Source: Taurinivorans muris
Lineage (GTDB): Bacteria; Desulfobacterota; Desulfovibrionia; Desulfovibrionales; Desulfovibrionaceae
NCBI RefSeq assembly: GCF_025232395.1
Contig: NZ_CP065938.1
Coordinates: forward strand, 806,001 to 870,000
Direction: 5' to 3'
DNA: 64,000 bases
The stretch's first letter is position 1; the number at the start of each line of letters is the position of its first letter. Shown piece after piece: positions 23,742 to 32,116 of the stretch. The position numbers and the translations under genes were made by a program. The notes beneath the pieces were generated by a model. It was not told where the DNA came from. It saw nothing but the letters and a program-made list of their open reading frames with translations, and made no database searches.

Positions 23742-26305
23742 TTCAAATAGTCGGAGCAGGACCCGGAGCGGAAGACCTCATCACCGTACGGGGTATGCGG
23801 GTCTTGGAAAGGGCGGACTTCGTCCTATATGCGGGTTCGCTTGTCAATCCCGAAATTTTGTCCTATTGCGGAAAAGACTGCATAATAAAAGACAGTTCTT
23901 CCATGAACTTGGAAGAACAAGTTGAAATAATGTGCGCCTATGCAAAGCAAGGAAAAAATGTTGTCCGCCTGCATACCGGCGACCCCTCGCTTTTCGGGGC
24001 GATTAACGAACAAATCAGGCTGTTGAAGCAATACGGCATAGCAATTAAAATCATTCCGGGCGTAAGCAGCGTTTTTGCCGCCGCCGCCGAACTTGGCATT
24101 GAACTGACCGCTCCGCAAATAAGCCAAAGCGTTGTCCTGACCCGAACAGCAGGACGTACCCCAATGCCTGAAAAAGAAAAGGCAAGTGATTTTGCCAAAA
24201 CCGGCGCAACGCTCGTATTTTTTCTCAGCACCGGCAACATTGCGGAACTTATGCAAGATTTGCATGTGAACGGCGGACTTCCGCTTGATACCCCCGCCGC
24301 CGTCGTCTACCGGGCGACATGGGAAGAACAGCAAATCCTACACGGAACGCTGGAAGATATTGCCCAAAAAGCCGATAATGCCGGTTTTGGACGCCAAGCC
24401 CTTATTTTTGTTGGAAAAACCTTGCAAGGCAATGACAACGCCGCCGCATCAAAACTGTATGCGAAAGATTTTTCCCATGGTTACAGAAATTTTTTACCTC
24501 GGGAACAATTTCACGGAAATTGCGTCCTTTACGCTTTCAGCAAACAAGGTTTGGCGAAAGCAAAAGAAATCATGCAAGGGCTTCCTTGCACCCTCTATTC
24601 CGTTTATGAGGATGAAAAAGCTCTGCCCATTGAACAAAACAAAATCCAAGCGCTTGTGCAAAGCCTATGGTCGGAATTTGACGCGCATGTTTTCATAGGA
24701 GCTACCGGCATTGCCGTGCGGTGCATCGCCCCGTGCCTTACGGGCAAAAGCCTTGACCCTGCCGTCGTTGCCTGTACCGATACGGGAAATTATGTCACGA
24801 GCCTTGTTTCGGGGCATATCGGCGGAGCAAACAGGCTTGCGCGAAAAATCGCCCGTATCACAGGCGGACAAGCGTGCATAAGCACTGCCACAGACACGCA
24901 CGGGCTTACGGGTATTGATGAAATCGCCATGTTTGAACAAGCAAGAATGTTAAATCCCCAAGCGATCAAAAGCGTAAATTCAGCCTTGCTCCATAACAAA
25001 GAATTGTTATTTATCGGCAATAAAGAAATATTTGACAAATATTTTGCCAACACAGCAGTTCGGCATGCAGCGGAAAATCCTGACAATCTTCCCTGCATAT
25101 ATTGGGACGACACGCCCCAAAAATATCACAAAGAAACGGAGCTTTGCATTGAAACAAAAGCGTTTGTGCTTGGCATAGGCTGTAAAAAAAATACGGCACC
25201 GGAACTTCTGCAAAAAGCGCTTGAACAATTTTTACAGGAACATTCCCTGACAAAAGCCCATATTGCGAAAATCACTTCCTGCACATTAAAGCAAAAAGAA
25301 GAAGCAATTCTCGAATTAGCCCGCTCCTTGAACGTCCCTCTCGAATTTTTTACGGAAGAAGAACTTGATGGCATTGCCGTTCCTAATCCTTCCGATAGCG
25401 TGGAACAGAAAATCGGCACGAAATCGGTTGCGGAGGCTTCCTGCCTGCTCGGCGCTTTTCGCGCAAAACGCCTTTATGCGGAAAAAAGCCGCTATGAAAA
25501 CAGCGTCACGTTCGCCCTCGCCCGTTTGCCCCATGCGGAAAATACGGCGCAAGCCGTCATAAGCGTTGTGGGACTCGGCTCAGGCTCACACGAACATATC
25601 ACCCCCGAAGCGATGGACTGTATCAAAACCTGCGATATCATCGCAGGCTATGCGCCCTATATTGATTTTATCCGCACTTTAATCGGCAATAAACCCGTTA
25701 TCCAAAACGGCATGACAGGTGAGATGAAGCGCTGCGAAGCCGCCATGCAAGAAGCCGCAAAAGGCAAACATGTTTGCATGGTTTGTTCCGGCGACCCCGG
25801 AATTTTGGCAATGGCGGGGTTAATTTTGGAATTGCGAAAGAATACGGCGGAATTTCAAAATATAGACATACAGATTCATGCGGGCGTAACCGCCGCCAAT
25901 ATTGCCGCAGCAAGCCTCGGCGCGCCGCTGCAAAACGGTTTTTGCCTCATCAGCCTTTCCGATTTGCTTGTTTCCAAAGAAGAAGTTTTGCAAAATCTGC
26001 TTGCCGCGGCAAAAAGCGCCCTGCCGATCAGCCTTTATAATCCCGCAGGAAAAAAACGCCGGGAACTGCTCCATAAAGCGATTGAAATTTTCATTACGGA
26101 ACGCGGAAAAAGCACATTGTGCGCTTATGTGAAAAATGCCGGACGTGAAACGGAAACAAAATGGATAGGCACGCTTCAGGAGCTTCCGTTTGATGAAATC
26201 GATATGTCCACCCTCGTCATTATCGGCAGCGAAAGAACACAGTTTGACGGAAAATACCTCTATGAAGCCAGAGGATACATGGACAAATACGGCAATAAGG
26301 AATAA
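23732..26305 (+). CDS. cbiFGH: CbiF-CbiG-CbiH triple fusion
   Basis: One uninterrupted 857-residue protein with three cobalamin enzymes in a row. Residues 1-~240: CbiF, C11-methyltransferase (VGAGPGAEDLITVRG, TGDPSLFGA, IIPGVSSVFAAAA). Residues ~241-600: CbiG, which opens the delta-lactone of cobalt-precorrin-5A (FIGATGIAVRCIAP, VSGHIGGANRLAR, VLGIGCKKNT). Residues ~606-857: CbiH, C17-methyltransferase and ring contraction (VVGLGSGSHEHITPEA, CSGDPGILAMAG, HAGVTAANIAAA). It covers the consecutive steps around ring contraction, so channelling is plausible. AGGA (22-25 of the same line as the start) lies six bases before the ATG at 23732, which overlaps the cbiT stop by ten bases. CbiG-CbiH fusions are familiar; the added CbiF is less so. 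Confidence 0.92.
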   Translation: MPVIQIVGAGPGAEDLITVRGMRVLERADFVLYAGSLVNPEILSYCGKDCIIKDSSSMNLEEQVEIMCAYAKQGKNVVRLHTGDPSLFGAINEQIRLLKQYGIAIKIIPGVSSVFAAAAELGIELTAPQISQSVVLTRTAGRTPMPEKEKASDFAKTGATLVFFLSTGNIAELMQDLHVNGGLPLDTPAAVVYRATWEEQQILHGTLEDIAQKADNAGFGRQALIFVGKTLQGNDNAAASKLYAKDFSHGYRNFLPREQFHGNCVLYAFSKQGLAKAKEIMQGLPCTLYSVYEDEKALPIEQNKIQALVQSLWSEFDAHVFIGATGIAVRCIAPCLTGKSLDPAVVACTDTGNYVTSLVSGHIGGANRLARKIARITGGQACISTATDTHGLTGIDEIAMFEQARMLNPQAIKSVNSALLHNKELLFIGNKEIFDKYFANTAVRHAAENPDNLPCIYWDDTPQKYHKETELCIETKAFVLGIGCKKNTAPELLQKALEQFLQEHSLTKAHIAKITSCTLKQKEEAILELARSLNVPLEFFTEEELDGIAVPNPSDSVEQKIGTKSVAEASCLLGAFRAKRLYAEKSRYENSVTFALARLPHAENTAQAVISVVGLGSGSHEHITPEAMDCIKTCDIIAGYAPYIDFIRTLIGNKPVIQNGMTGEMKRCEAAMQEAAKGKHVCMVCSGDPGILAMAGLILELRKNTAEFQNIDIQIHAGVTAANIAAASLGAPLQNGFCLISLSDLLVSKEEVLQNLLAAAKSALPISLYNPAGKKRRELLHKAIEIFITERGKSTLCAYVKNAGRETETKWIGTLQELPFDEIDMSTLVIIGSERTQFDGKYLYEARGYMDKYGNKE

Positions 26306-26309
26306 AATC

Positions 26310-27725
26310 ATGTTTTCTGCATTTTGCCTCACAGCCCCAAATTCCGGGTCGGGAAAAACAACGCTTTCCATAGGGCTCATGCGCCTTTTGGCAAAAAAAA
26401 ATGCCGTGCAGGCTTTTAAATGCGGACCTGATTATATCGATACGTCCTATCACAACACCGCAAGTTTCCGGACTTCCTATAATCTCGACACATGGCTTAT
26501 GGGAGAAGAGGAAGTACAGGCTGTTTTTCAGGACAAGACAAAAAACTGCGATATAGCCATAATTGAAGGAGTAATGGGTTTATTTGACGGAAAATTTCAA
26601 AAAAAAGCGGAAACAAAACGGAAAATTCCGTCAATACCGGGAAGCACAGCCCATATTGCGCAAATTTTATCCCTGCCCCTTATCATGGTTATTGACTGTA
26701 AAGGCATGGCACAGTCAATCAGCGCCGTAGTGCGCGGTTTTTATGAGCAAAGCAAAGAATACGGGCTTAACCTTGCAGGAATTATAGCCAATAATGTCGG
26801 CAGTGAAAAACATTATGCCATGCTCAAAGAAAGCCTTGAAACATGGAACTTGCCTCCGCTTTTAGGTTATCTTCCCAAAAATTCGACCGCTTCCTTTAAA
26901 GAAAGACAACTCGGATTATCCCATATTTTCCGGACAAATCCGAACCTTGAAAAAAATATTGACGAACTTGCGGCAATATTGTCGGAACACATCGATATTG
27001 AAAAACTGTTATCTGTGACACAATATGCGCCTCCCTCTTTTGACATTCCGGCACGCCCCATAAAAACAAGCTTGAAAATCAGCAAAGCCCCTAAAATCGG
27101 CATTGCGTATGACGAAGCCTTTTGCTTTTATTACCCGCAAAATATTGAAGCGTTAAAACGCATGGGCTATGCGTGCAGTTTCTTTTCGCCTCTTAAAGAC
27201 AAAAAACTTCCAAATGTTGAAGCGCTTTATTTTGGCGGAGGCTTTCCTGAAATTTATGCGGAAAAACTCAGCAAAAACACACAGCTTCGCACCGAAATAA
27301 AAAATTTTGCGGAAGATTACGGCGATATTTTCGCCGAATGCGGCGGCTATATGTATCTTTGCTCTTCTTTGAAAATAAAATCGGACACAAAATCGAAAAC
27401 AAAAAAAGAAACCGTTCCCGCACAGAAAGTCACAGAACAGGCAAAGACAAAACAATATCCTCTCTGCAATGTTTTTCAAGCAACCGCAACCATGGGGAAC
27501 AAGCTCCGCTCATTAGGTTACAGGGAAGGAATATTCTTGGAAAAACCTTTTTTTTGGCAAAACGGGCAAAAAACTTTTCACGGGCACGAGTTTCACTGGT
27601 CAGACATTGAACTGCATGCAAAATACGACCCGTTTCTGGAAGTCAATCAAAAACCATTTGGCATACGCTATAAAAACGTTTTCGCCTCGTATATGCATTT
27701 TTACTTCGCACATCTTTTAACCTGA
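26310..27725 (+). CDS. cbiA: Cobyrinate a,c-diamide synthase
   Basis: CbiA/CobB amidates the a and c carboxylates of cobyrinate using glutamine and ATP. The 471-residue protein has an N-terminal P-loop (TAPNSGSGKTT) and the CGPDYID and EGVMGLFDG motifs. The C-terminal class I glutamine-amidotransferase domain holds the nucleophile in AECGGYMYL and the active-site His/Glu region in HGHEFHWS. Between about residues 350 and 375 lies a Lys/Thr-rich insert that I do not expect in the family; it is probably a surface loop after the nucleophile elbow. AAGGA precedes the ATG at 26310, four bases after the preceding stop. Confidence 0.94.
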   Translation: MFSAFCLTAPNSGSGKTTLSIGLMRLLAKKNAVQAFKCGPDYIDTSYHNTASFRTSYNLDTWLMGEEEVQAVFQDKTKNCDIAIIEGVMGLFDGKFQKKAETKRKIPSIPGSTAHIAQILSLPLIMVIDCKGMAQSISAVVRGFYEQSKEYGLNLAGIIANNVGSEKHYAMLKESLETWNLPPLLGYLPKNSTASFKERQLGLSHIFRTNPNLEKNIDELAAILSEHIDIEKLLSVTQYAPPSFDIPARPIKTSLKISKAPKIGIAYDEAFCFYYPQNIEALKRMGYACSFFSPLKDKKLPNVEALYFGGGFPEIYAEKLSKNTQLRTEIKNFAEDYGDIFAECGGYMYLCSSLKIKSDTKSKTKKETVPAQKVTEQAKTKQYPLCNVFQATATMGNKLRSLGYREGIFLEKPFFWQNGQKTFHGHEFHWSDIELHAKYDPFLEVNQKPFGIRYKNVFASYMHFYFAHLLT

Positions 27726-27735
27726 AGGAATCTTT

Positions 27736-30468
27736 GTGAATAAAAACTTGCTCTTGCAACAAAGCCATGGCGGAGATTTTTACCATTGGAACAAAGAAAC
27801 AGGAATTGACCCAAATACGCTCCTTGATTTCAGCGTCAATGTCCGCCCTGACGGCATGCCTGACTTTTTAAAATCAAGCATCATCAAAAATATCAACAAC
27901 CTTGCCCGGTACCCAAGCCCTCATGCCGAGGAACTTAAAGAACTTTGTGCCAAAAACCATGGATTGGAGCCTGATAATTTTGTTTTCGGAAACGGAAGCA
28001 ACGAACTTTTTCAAGCCCTTTGCGCGGCTCTTTTTGAAGAAAAGTACCGCACAGCCTATATTGCGGAACCCGCTTTCAGTGAATACCGTTTTTCCCTTGA
28101 AAAAGCCGGTATCGAGGCAAAAACGCTCATTTTTTGTCTCAGTCCGCAAATCTGTGCGGAACATGCGGAACATTTTGACTTTTCAAACGATACTATCCAG
28201 GAAGAACAGCATGAAATCAACCGGAAAATAGATAATGCCATTTCCGCTCTTCCTGCAAACAGCCTTGTTTTTCTTGCCAATCCTGCCAATCCTTCCGGAT
28301 TTCTCATAAAAAACAATAAACTCATGCAAATCATCGCCAAGCACAAAGACCGCTTTTTTGTTCTTGACGAAGCGTTTATCGAATACAGCGGAGAAGAAAG
28401 CCTGCTTGATACGTTTAGCAAACAAACCTTTCCCCCTAATCTTATCATAGTCCGTTCTCTCACGAAGTTTTACGCGCTGGCGGGCATACGCCTCGGTTAC
28501 CTCGCCTGCAATGAAAAACTCGCCAGTAAAATTCAAAACAAGCTCCCTGCATGGAATGTGAACAGCTTTGCCATAGCCCTTGCGAAAACACTTTTCACGC
28601 AAAAAGAACAGGTTCAAGCAGACAGCCAAAAAACAAAACAACAAAATTTTGAGCGAAAGCTTGATTTATATCAAAAGCTTTCACAAATCAACGGTATTAA
28701 ACTTTATGCTTCCTGGGCGAATTATATCCTTTTTTCCTTAGAGCGAAATTGCCCGCATTTTTGGCAAAACTTATTGACAAAACATCATATTTCCATTCGT
28801 AACTGTGCGAATTATTTAGGATTGGAAAATAAGAATTGTTACCGTGCCGCGGTTCGCTTTCCTGCTGAACATACCAAATTATGCAATGCGATTGCCAATA
28901 TTTTGCACAACAGCCCCATTCGGGAAAAAAAGAAAAAACCGAGCCTCATGCTTTTGGGAACGTCCTCAAATGCGGGAAAAAGTGTATTGACAGCAGGATT
29001 TTGCCGCATTTTCACACAAGACGGCTACACCGTCCGCCCTTTCAAAGCCCAAAACATGTCACTCAATTCCGGAGTTACGGTTAAAGGCGAAGAAATGGGC
29101 AGAGCGCAAATAGTGCAGGCAAAAGCCTGCAATGCGGAACCTGACAGCAAAATGAACCCCATTTTATTAAAACCGCAAACAGATATGGGCTCGCAGATTA
29201 TTGCGCTCGGCAAACCAATCGGCACCGCCCTCGCCCGCGATTATTACGAAAAAAAATCGGAACTGTGGGAAATTGCGGCAAAAGCCTATGACGAACTGGC
29301 GGAAGAAGCGGATATCATGGTGTTGGAAGGCGCCGGAAGCCCTGCGGAAATCAACCTCAAAGCACATGATATTGTCAATCTCAAAATGGCGGAATATGCA
29401 CAGGCTTCAACTCTTCTTGTTGGCGATATCGACAGAGGGGGCGTTTATGCCTCCTTTCTCGGAACATGGCAAACGTTCACTGCGCAAGAGGAAAAACTTT
29501 TCACCGGTTTCCTTGTGAACCGTTTTCGAGGGGACAGCTCCCTTTTAGCCCCCGCCCATGAGTATTTGGAAAACATCACCGGCAAAAAAGTTCTCGGCGT
29601 CATTCCATTTATTAAAGACATCGCGCTTCCTGAAGAAGATATGGCAGGTGCTTTATGGAACGCCCCAAAAATCGTCCAAGAGAAAATTCCCGATTATGCT
29701 GATAAAAACAGAAAGCTCGATATTGCTCTTATCATGTTCGGAAAAATTTCCAATCACACGGATTTTGAACCGCTTGCCTTAGAAAAACACTGCCTTGTCC
29801 GTCCGGTATACTCCGTACACGACATAGGTTCCCCGGACCTCATCATATTAGGCGGTTCAAAAAGCGTCGCAGCCGATTTGGAAGAATTGAAACGAAACGG
29901 CTTATTTGACAAAATTCTCGAATTGGCAAAAAGCGCTTTCATCCTTGGAATTTGCGGAGGACTGCAAATGCTCGGCAAGGAAATTTTGGACCCGGAACAT
30001 ATAGAAACGGAAAAAGAACGGACGGAAGGCTTCAATCTTTTACCCCTCAGTTCCACCTTCCATAAGGAAAAACAATTGACGCTCGTGGAAAATGTTAGAT
30101 GTCCCTTGGAAGGCTCCGTCTGCGGTTACGAAATCCACCATGGAAAAAGCGAAGAACTGCCCGGCACGACAAAACAAATTCAGGGATATTTTCTTGACAG
30201 CGAACAAAACATTTATGGTTATACGTGTGAAAACGTTTGGGCGTCCTATATCCATGGACTTTTTGACAATGATGTTTTCCGTCTGAATTTCATTAATCAT
30301 GTCCGTGCTTTTAAAGGACTAAACCCCGTTTCCGACTATACGCCTTACACGCTTGAAACATCGCTCAACAAACTTGCGGACGTAATCAGAAAACATGTTG
30401 ACATGGACGCCATTTACCAAAGCATGGGACTTGCTTCCAAAAAGCGGGGGCAGAATAATGCCATATGA
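27736..30468 (+). CDS. CobD-CbiP fusion (threonine-phosphate decarboxylase + cobyric acid synthase)
   Basis: A 910-residue fusion. Residues 1-~392 form a PLP aminotransferase-fold enzyme of the CobD/CobC type, with NPANPSG, D211 in VLDEAF and the PLP lysine K244 in SLTKFYALAG. It would make (R)-1-amino-2-propanol phosphate for the nucleotide-loop linker. From ~402 on is cobyric acid synthase (CbiP/CobQ): GTSSNAGKS, KAQNMSLNSG, VLEGAGSPAEINL, DIDRGGVYAS, and an amidotransferase domain with nucleophile ICGGLQMLG and YEIHHG. It makes the last four amidations. The products meet at the next step (CbiB), which may explain the fusion. The start is GTG, with GAAGGA six bases upstream. Confidence 0.9.
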   Translation: MNKNLLLQQSHGGDFYHWNKETGIDPNTLLDFSVNVRPDGMPDFLKSSIIKNINNLARYPSPHAEELKELCAKNHGLEPDNFVFGNGSNELFQALCAALFEEKYRTAYIAEPAFSEYRFSLEKAGIEAKTLIFCLSPQICAEHAEHFDFSNDTIQEEQHEINRKIDNAISALPANSLVFLANPANPSGFLIKNNKLMQIIAKHKDRFFVLDEAFIEYSGEESLLDTFSKQTFPPNLIIVRSLTKFYALAGIRLGYLACNEKLASKIQNKLPAWNVNSFAIALAKTLFTQKEQVQADSQKTKQQNFERKLDLYQKLSQINGIKLYASWANYILFSLERNCPHFWQNLLTKHHISIRNCANYLGLENKNCYRAAVRFPAEHTKLCNAIANILHNSPIREKKKKPSLMLLGTSSNAGKSVLTAGFCRIFTQDGYTVRPFKAQNMSLNSGVTVKGEEMGRAQIVQAKACNAEPDSKMNPILLKPQTDMGSQIIALGKPIGTALARDYYEKKSELWEIAAKAYDELAEEADIMVLEGAGSPAEINLKAHDIVNLKMAEYAQASTLLVGDIDRGGVYASFLGTWQTFTAQEEKLFTGFLVNRFRGDSSLLAPAHEYLENITGKKVLGVIPFIKDIALPEEDMAGALWNAPKIVQEKIPDYADKNRKLDIALIMFGKISNHTDFEPLALEKHCLVRPVYSVHDIGSPDLIILGGSKSVAADLEELKRNGLFDKILELAKSAFILGICGGLQMLGKEILDPEHIETEKERTEGFNLLPLSSTFHKEKQLTLVENVRCPLEGSVCGYEIHHGKSEELPGTTKQIQGYFLDSEQNIYGYTCENVWASYIHGLFDNDVFRLNFINHVRAFKGLNPVSDYTPYTLETSLNKLADVIRKHVDMDAIYQSMGLASKKRGQNNAI

Positions 30469-30549
30469 AACATGCATAGTTGAAAATCAGTTCGCCGTGT
30501 TCGGACCGGCATAAAATGCTGCGGCAAATTTTTAATGGTATCAAAAACC

Positions 30550-30574
30550 AAAAAGGGCGGTAACGCCCTTTTTT
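30550..30574. terminator. Bidirectional terminator between cobalamin operon and the SQD1-like gene
   Basis: AAAAGGGCG (30551-30559) pairs with CGCCCTTTT (30564-30572) around a 4-base loop, with A- and T-runs outside. It separates converging genes. Confidence 0.88.
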
Positions 30575-31758
30575 CAGTTCAGTATTTTCTTTTCAATTTC
30601 TTTGTTCCAGTAGGAGTGGCAGGGAATTTTACCGATATCGCACCTATCCTTGTATTTTTCCGCAATTTCTTTTATTTCCGTAAGCAAAGAGGTTTCAAGC
30701 TTATGCGGGTTCAAGCCAAGCTCCAAGAAACAGGCGTTGGAAACATCCAAATCATTTTCCTTATCTTCGTTTCGCGGATTGGGAATATAAGCAATTTCAG
30801 CACCGGTCAGTTTGCTGACTATCTGAGCCAAATCACGCACCCTATGGGTTTCCGTGATTTGATTTCTGATACAAACCCTTTCCCCGTTTTGAGGAGGATT
30901 TTCAACAGAAAGCTGCAAACATTTCACGGTATCCTGAATATGAATGAACCCTCTTGTCTGACCGCCTGTTCCATGCACGGACAGAGGATATTTCAAAACT
31001 GCCTGCAATAAAAATCTGTTCAGAACCGTGCCGTAGTCTCCGTCATAATCAAATCTGTTGATCAGCTGCTCACTTAAAACGGTTTCTTTTGTTTGCGTTC
31101 CCCAAACAACACCTTGATGCAAATCAGTAATGCGCAATTTGTCATTTTTCGCATAATAATAAAATAAAAGCTGATCCAGCGTCTTTGTCATGTGATAGAC
31201 ACTGCCGGGATTGGCAGGATAAAGGATTTCCTGTTTCAGCTTCGTATCGCCCGCTTGAATTTCAACAGGAAGATACCCTTCCGGAATAACCATACCATGC
31301 GAGGTATACCCGTATACCCCCATTGTTCCAAGGTGGATGAGGTGTATATTCAAACCTGAACTTGTGATGGCGACCAAGATATTGTGCGTGGCGGCGATAT
31401 TGTTATTCACAGTATACCGTTTTGTTTCGGGATTTTTCATTGAATAAGGGGCTGAACGCTGTTCCGCGAAATGAATTACCGTATCAGGCCGATACTCCAT
31501 AAAAAGTTGAAGCAGCGCCTCGTAATTTTGAGCAATATCAAGCATTCTGAACTGGATTTCTTTGCCGGAAATTTCTTTCCAAGCTTTGATACGGTCGTAT
31601 ATTGAAAAAATAGGAGTAAGGGACTCTATTCCCAATTCAATGTCTATTTTGCGTCTGGAAAAATTGTCGACAATTAAAATTTCATGCCCTAAATTTGAAA
31701 GATGCAATGCTGTGGGCCAACCGCAAAAACCATCACCGCCAAAAACAATAATTCTCAT
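30574..31758 (-). CDS. UDP-sulfoquinovose synthase homologue (SQD1/SqdB/Agl3-like)
   Basis: A 394-residue short-chain-dehydrogenase-fold enzyme. It resembles plant SQD1 over its full length: GGDGFCGWPTALHLS (NAD-binding), LTPIFSIYDRI, HFAEQRSAPYSM, LGTMGVYG with T145, Y188-H-M-T-K192 as the catalytic Tyr-Lys pair, DLHQGVVWG, and GTGGQTRGFIHI. SQD1 converts UDP-glucose plus sulfite into UDP-sulfoquinovose. The same sugar is used in sulfolipids and, through Agl3 in Sulfolobus, in protein glycans. No SqdX/SQD2 glycosyltransferase is adjacent. It lies 131 bases downstream of the flagellar genes on the same strand and has its own GAGG ribosome site. Subfamily membership is strong; the actual product (sulfonated or not) is inferred. 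Confidence 0.82.
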   Translation of the reverse strand: MRIIVFGGDGFCGWPTALHLSNLGHEILIVDNFSRRKIDIELGIESLTPIFSIYDRIKAWKEISGKEIQFRMLDIAQNYEALLQLFMEYRPDTVIHFAEQRSAPYSMKNPETKRYTVNNNIAATHNILVAITSSGLNIHLIHLGTMGVYGYTSHGMVIPEGYLPVEIQAGDTKLKQEILYPANPGSVYHMTKTLDQLLFYYYAKNDKLRITDLHQGVVWGTQTKETVLSEQLINRFDYDGDYGTVLNRFLLQAVLKYPLSVHGTGGQTRGFIHIQDTVKCLQLSVENPPQNGERVCIRNQITETHRVRDLAQIVSKLTGAEIAYIPNPRNEDKENDLDVSNACFLELGLNPHKLETSLLTEIKEIAEKYKDRCDIGKIPCHSYWNKEIEKKILN

Positions 31759-31889
31759 AAAAACCTCAATGCTGAAAAATATGGTACCATTATCATGTTA
31801 CCCCGTTCAATCACAATCAATCCTTGTGTTTTCACCAACAACACGCAGATACCTTATGAAAACCCGTTTCCCTCAAAAACAAGTTTTTC

Positions 31890-32108
31890 TTATTTCGGAT
31901 AATGAATATCTTTTCCGTATTGTTCCAATATGTACTGGTTGATAATCCGCATATCGTCGTTGAGCCAACGCCGGATGATGCGGATAGTGTTATCCATGTT
32001 CCGTTCCCCGAGCGTCACGATATCATTTTTTATTCCCGTAAGGCGCTGCTGATATTCCCTTACGCTTTCTTTGCGTTTTTCCTCATTTTTTTCCGGCATT
32101 GCACTCAT
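31890..32108 (-). CDS. Small protein repeating the FliF C-terminal motif
   Basis: A 72-residue charged helical protein directly behind fliF (8 bases), with AGAGG before its ATG. Residues 34-51 read GERNMDNTIRIIRRWLND. The last residues of FliF next door read AERNMDQTLRLMRRWMQQ, the region that in FliF docks onto the N-terminal domain of FliG. FliF keeps its own copy, so this is neither a frameshifted tail nor a misread stop. It has no membrane segment or signal. In related bacteria the gene behind fliF is usually fliG, which is absent here. It could bind FliG in competition with FliF, or be a remnant of a second fliF. Function is unknown. Confidence 0.7.
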   Translation of the reverse strand: MSAMPEKNEEKRKESVREYQQRLTGIKNDIVTLGERNMDNTIRIIRRWLNDDMRIINQYILEQYGKDIHYPK

Positions 32109-32116
32109 ATCAACCT

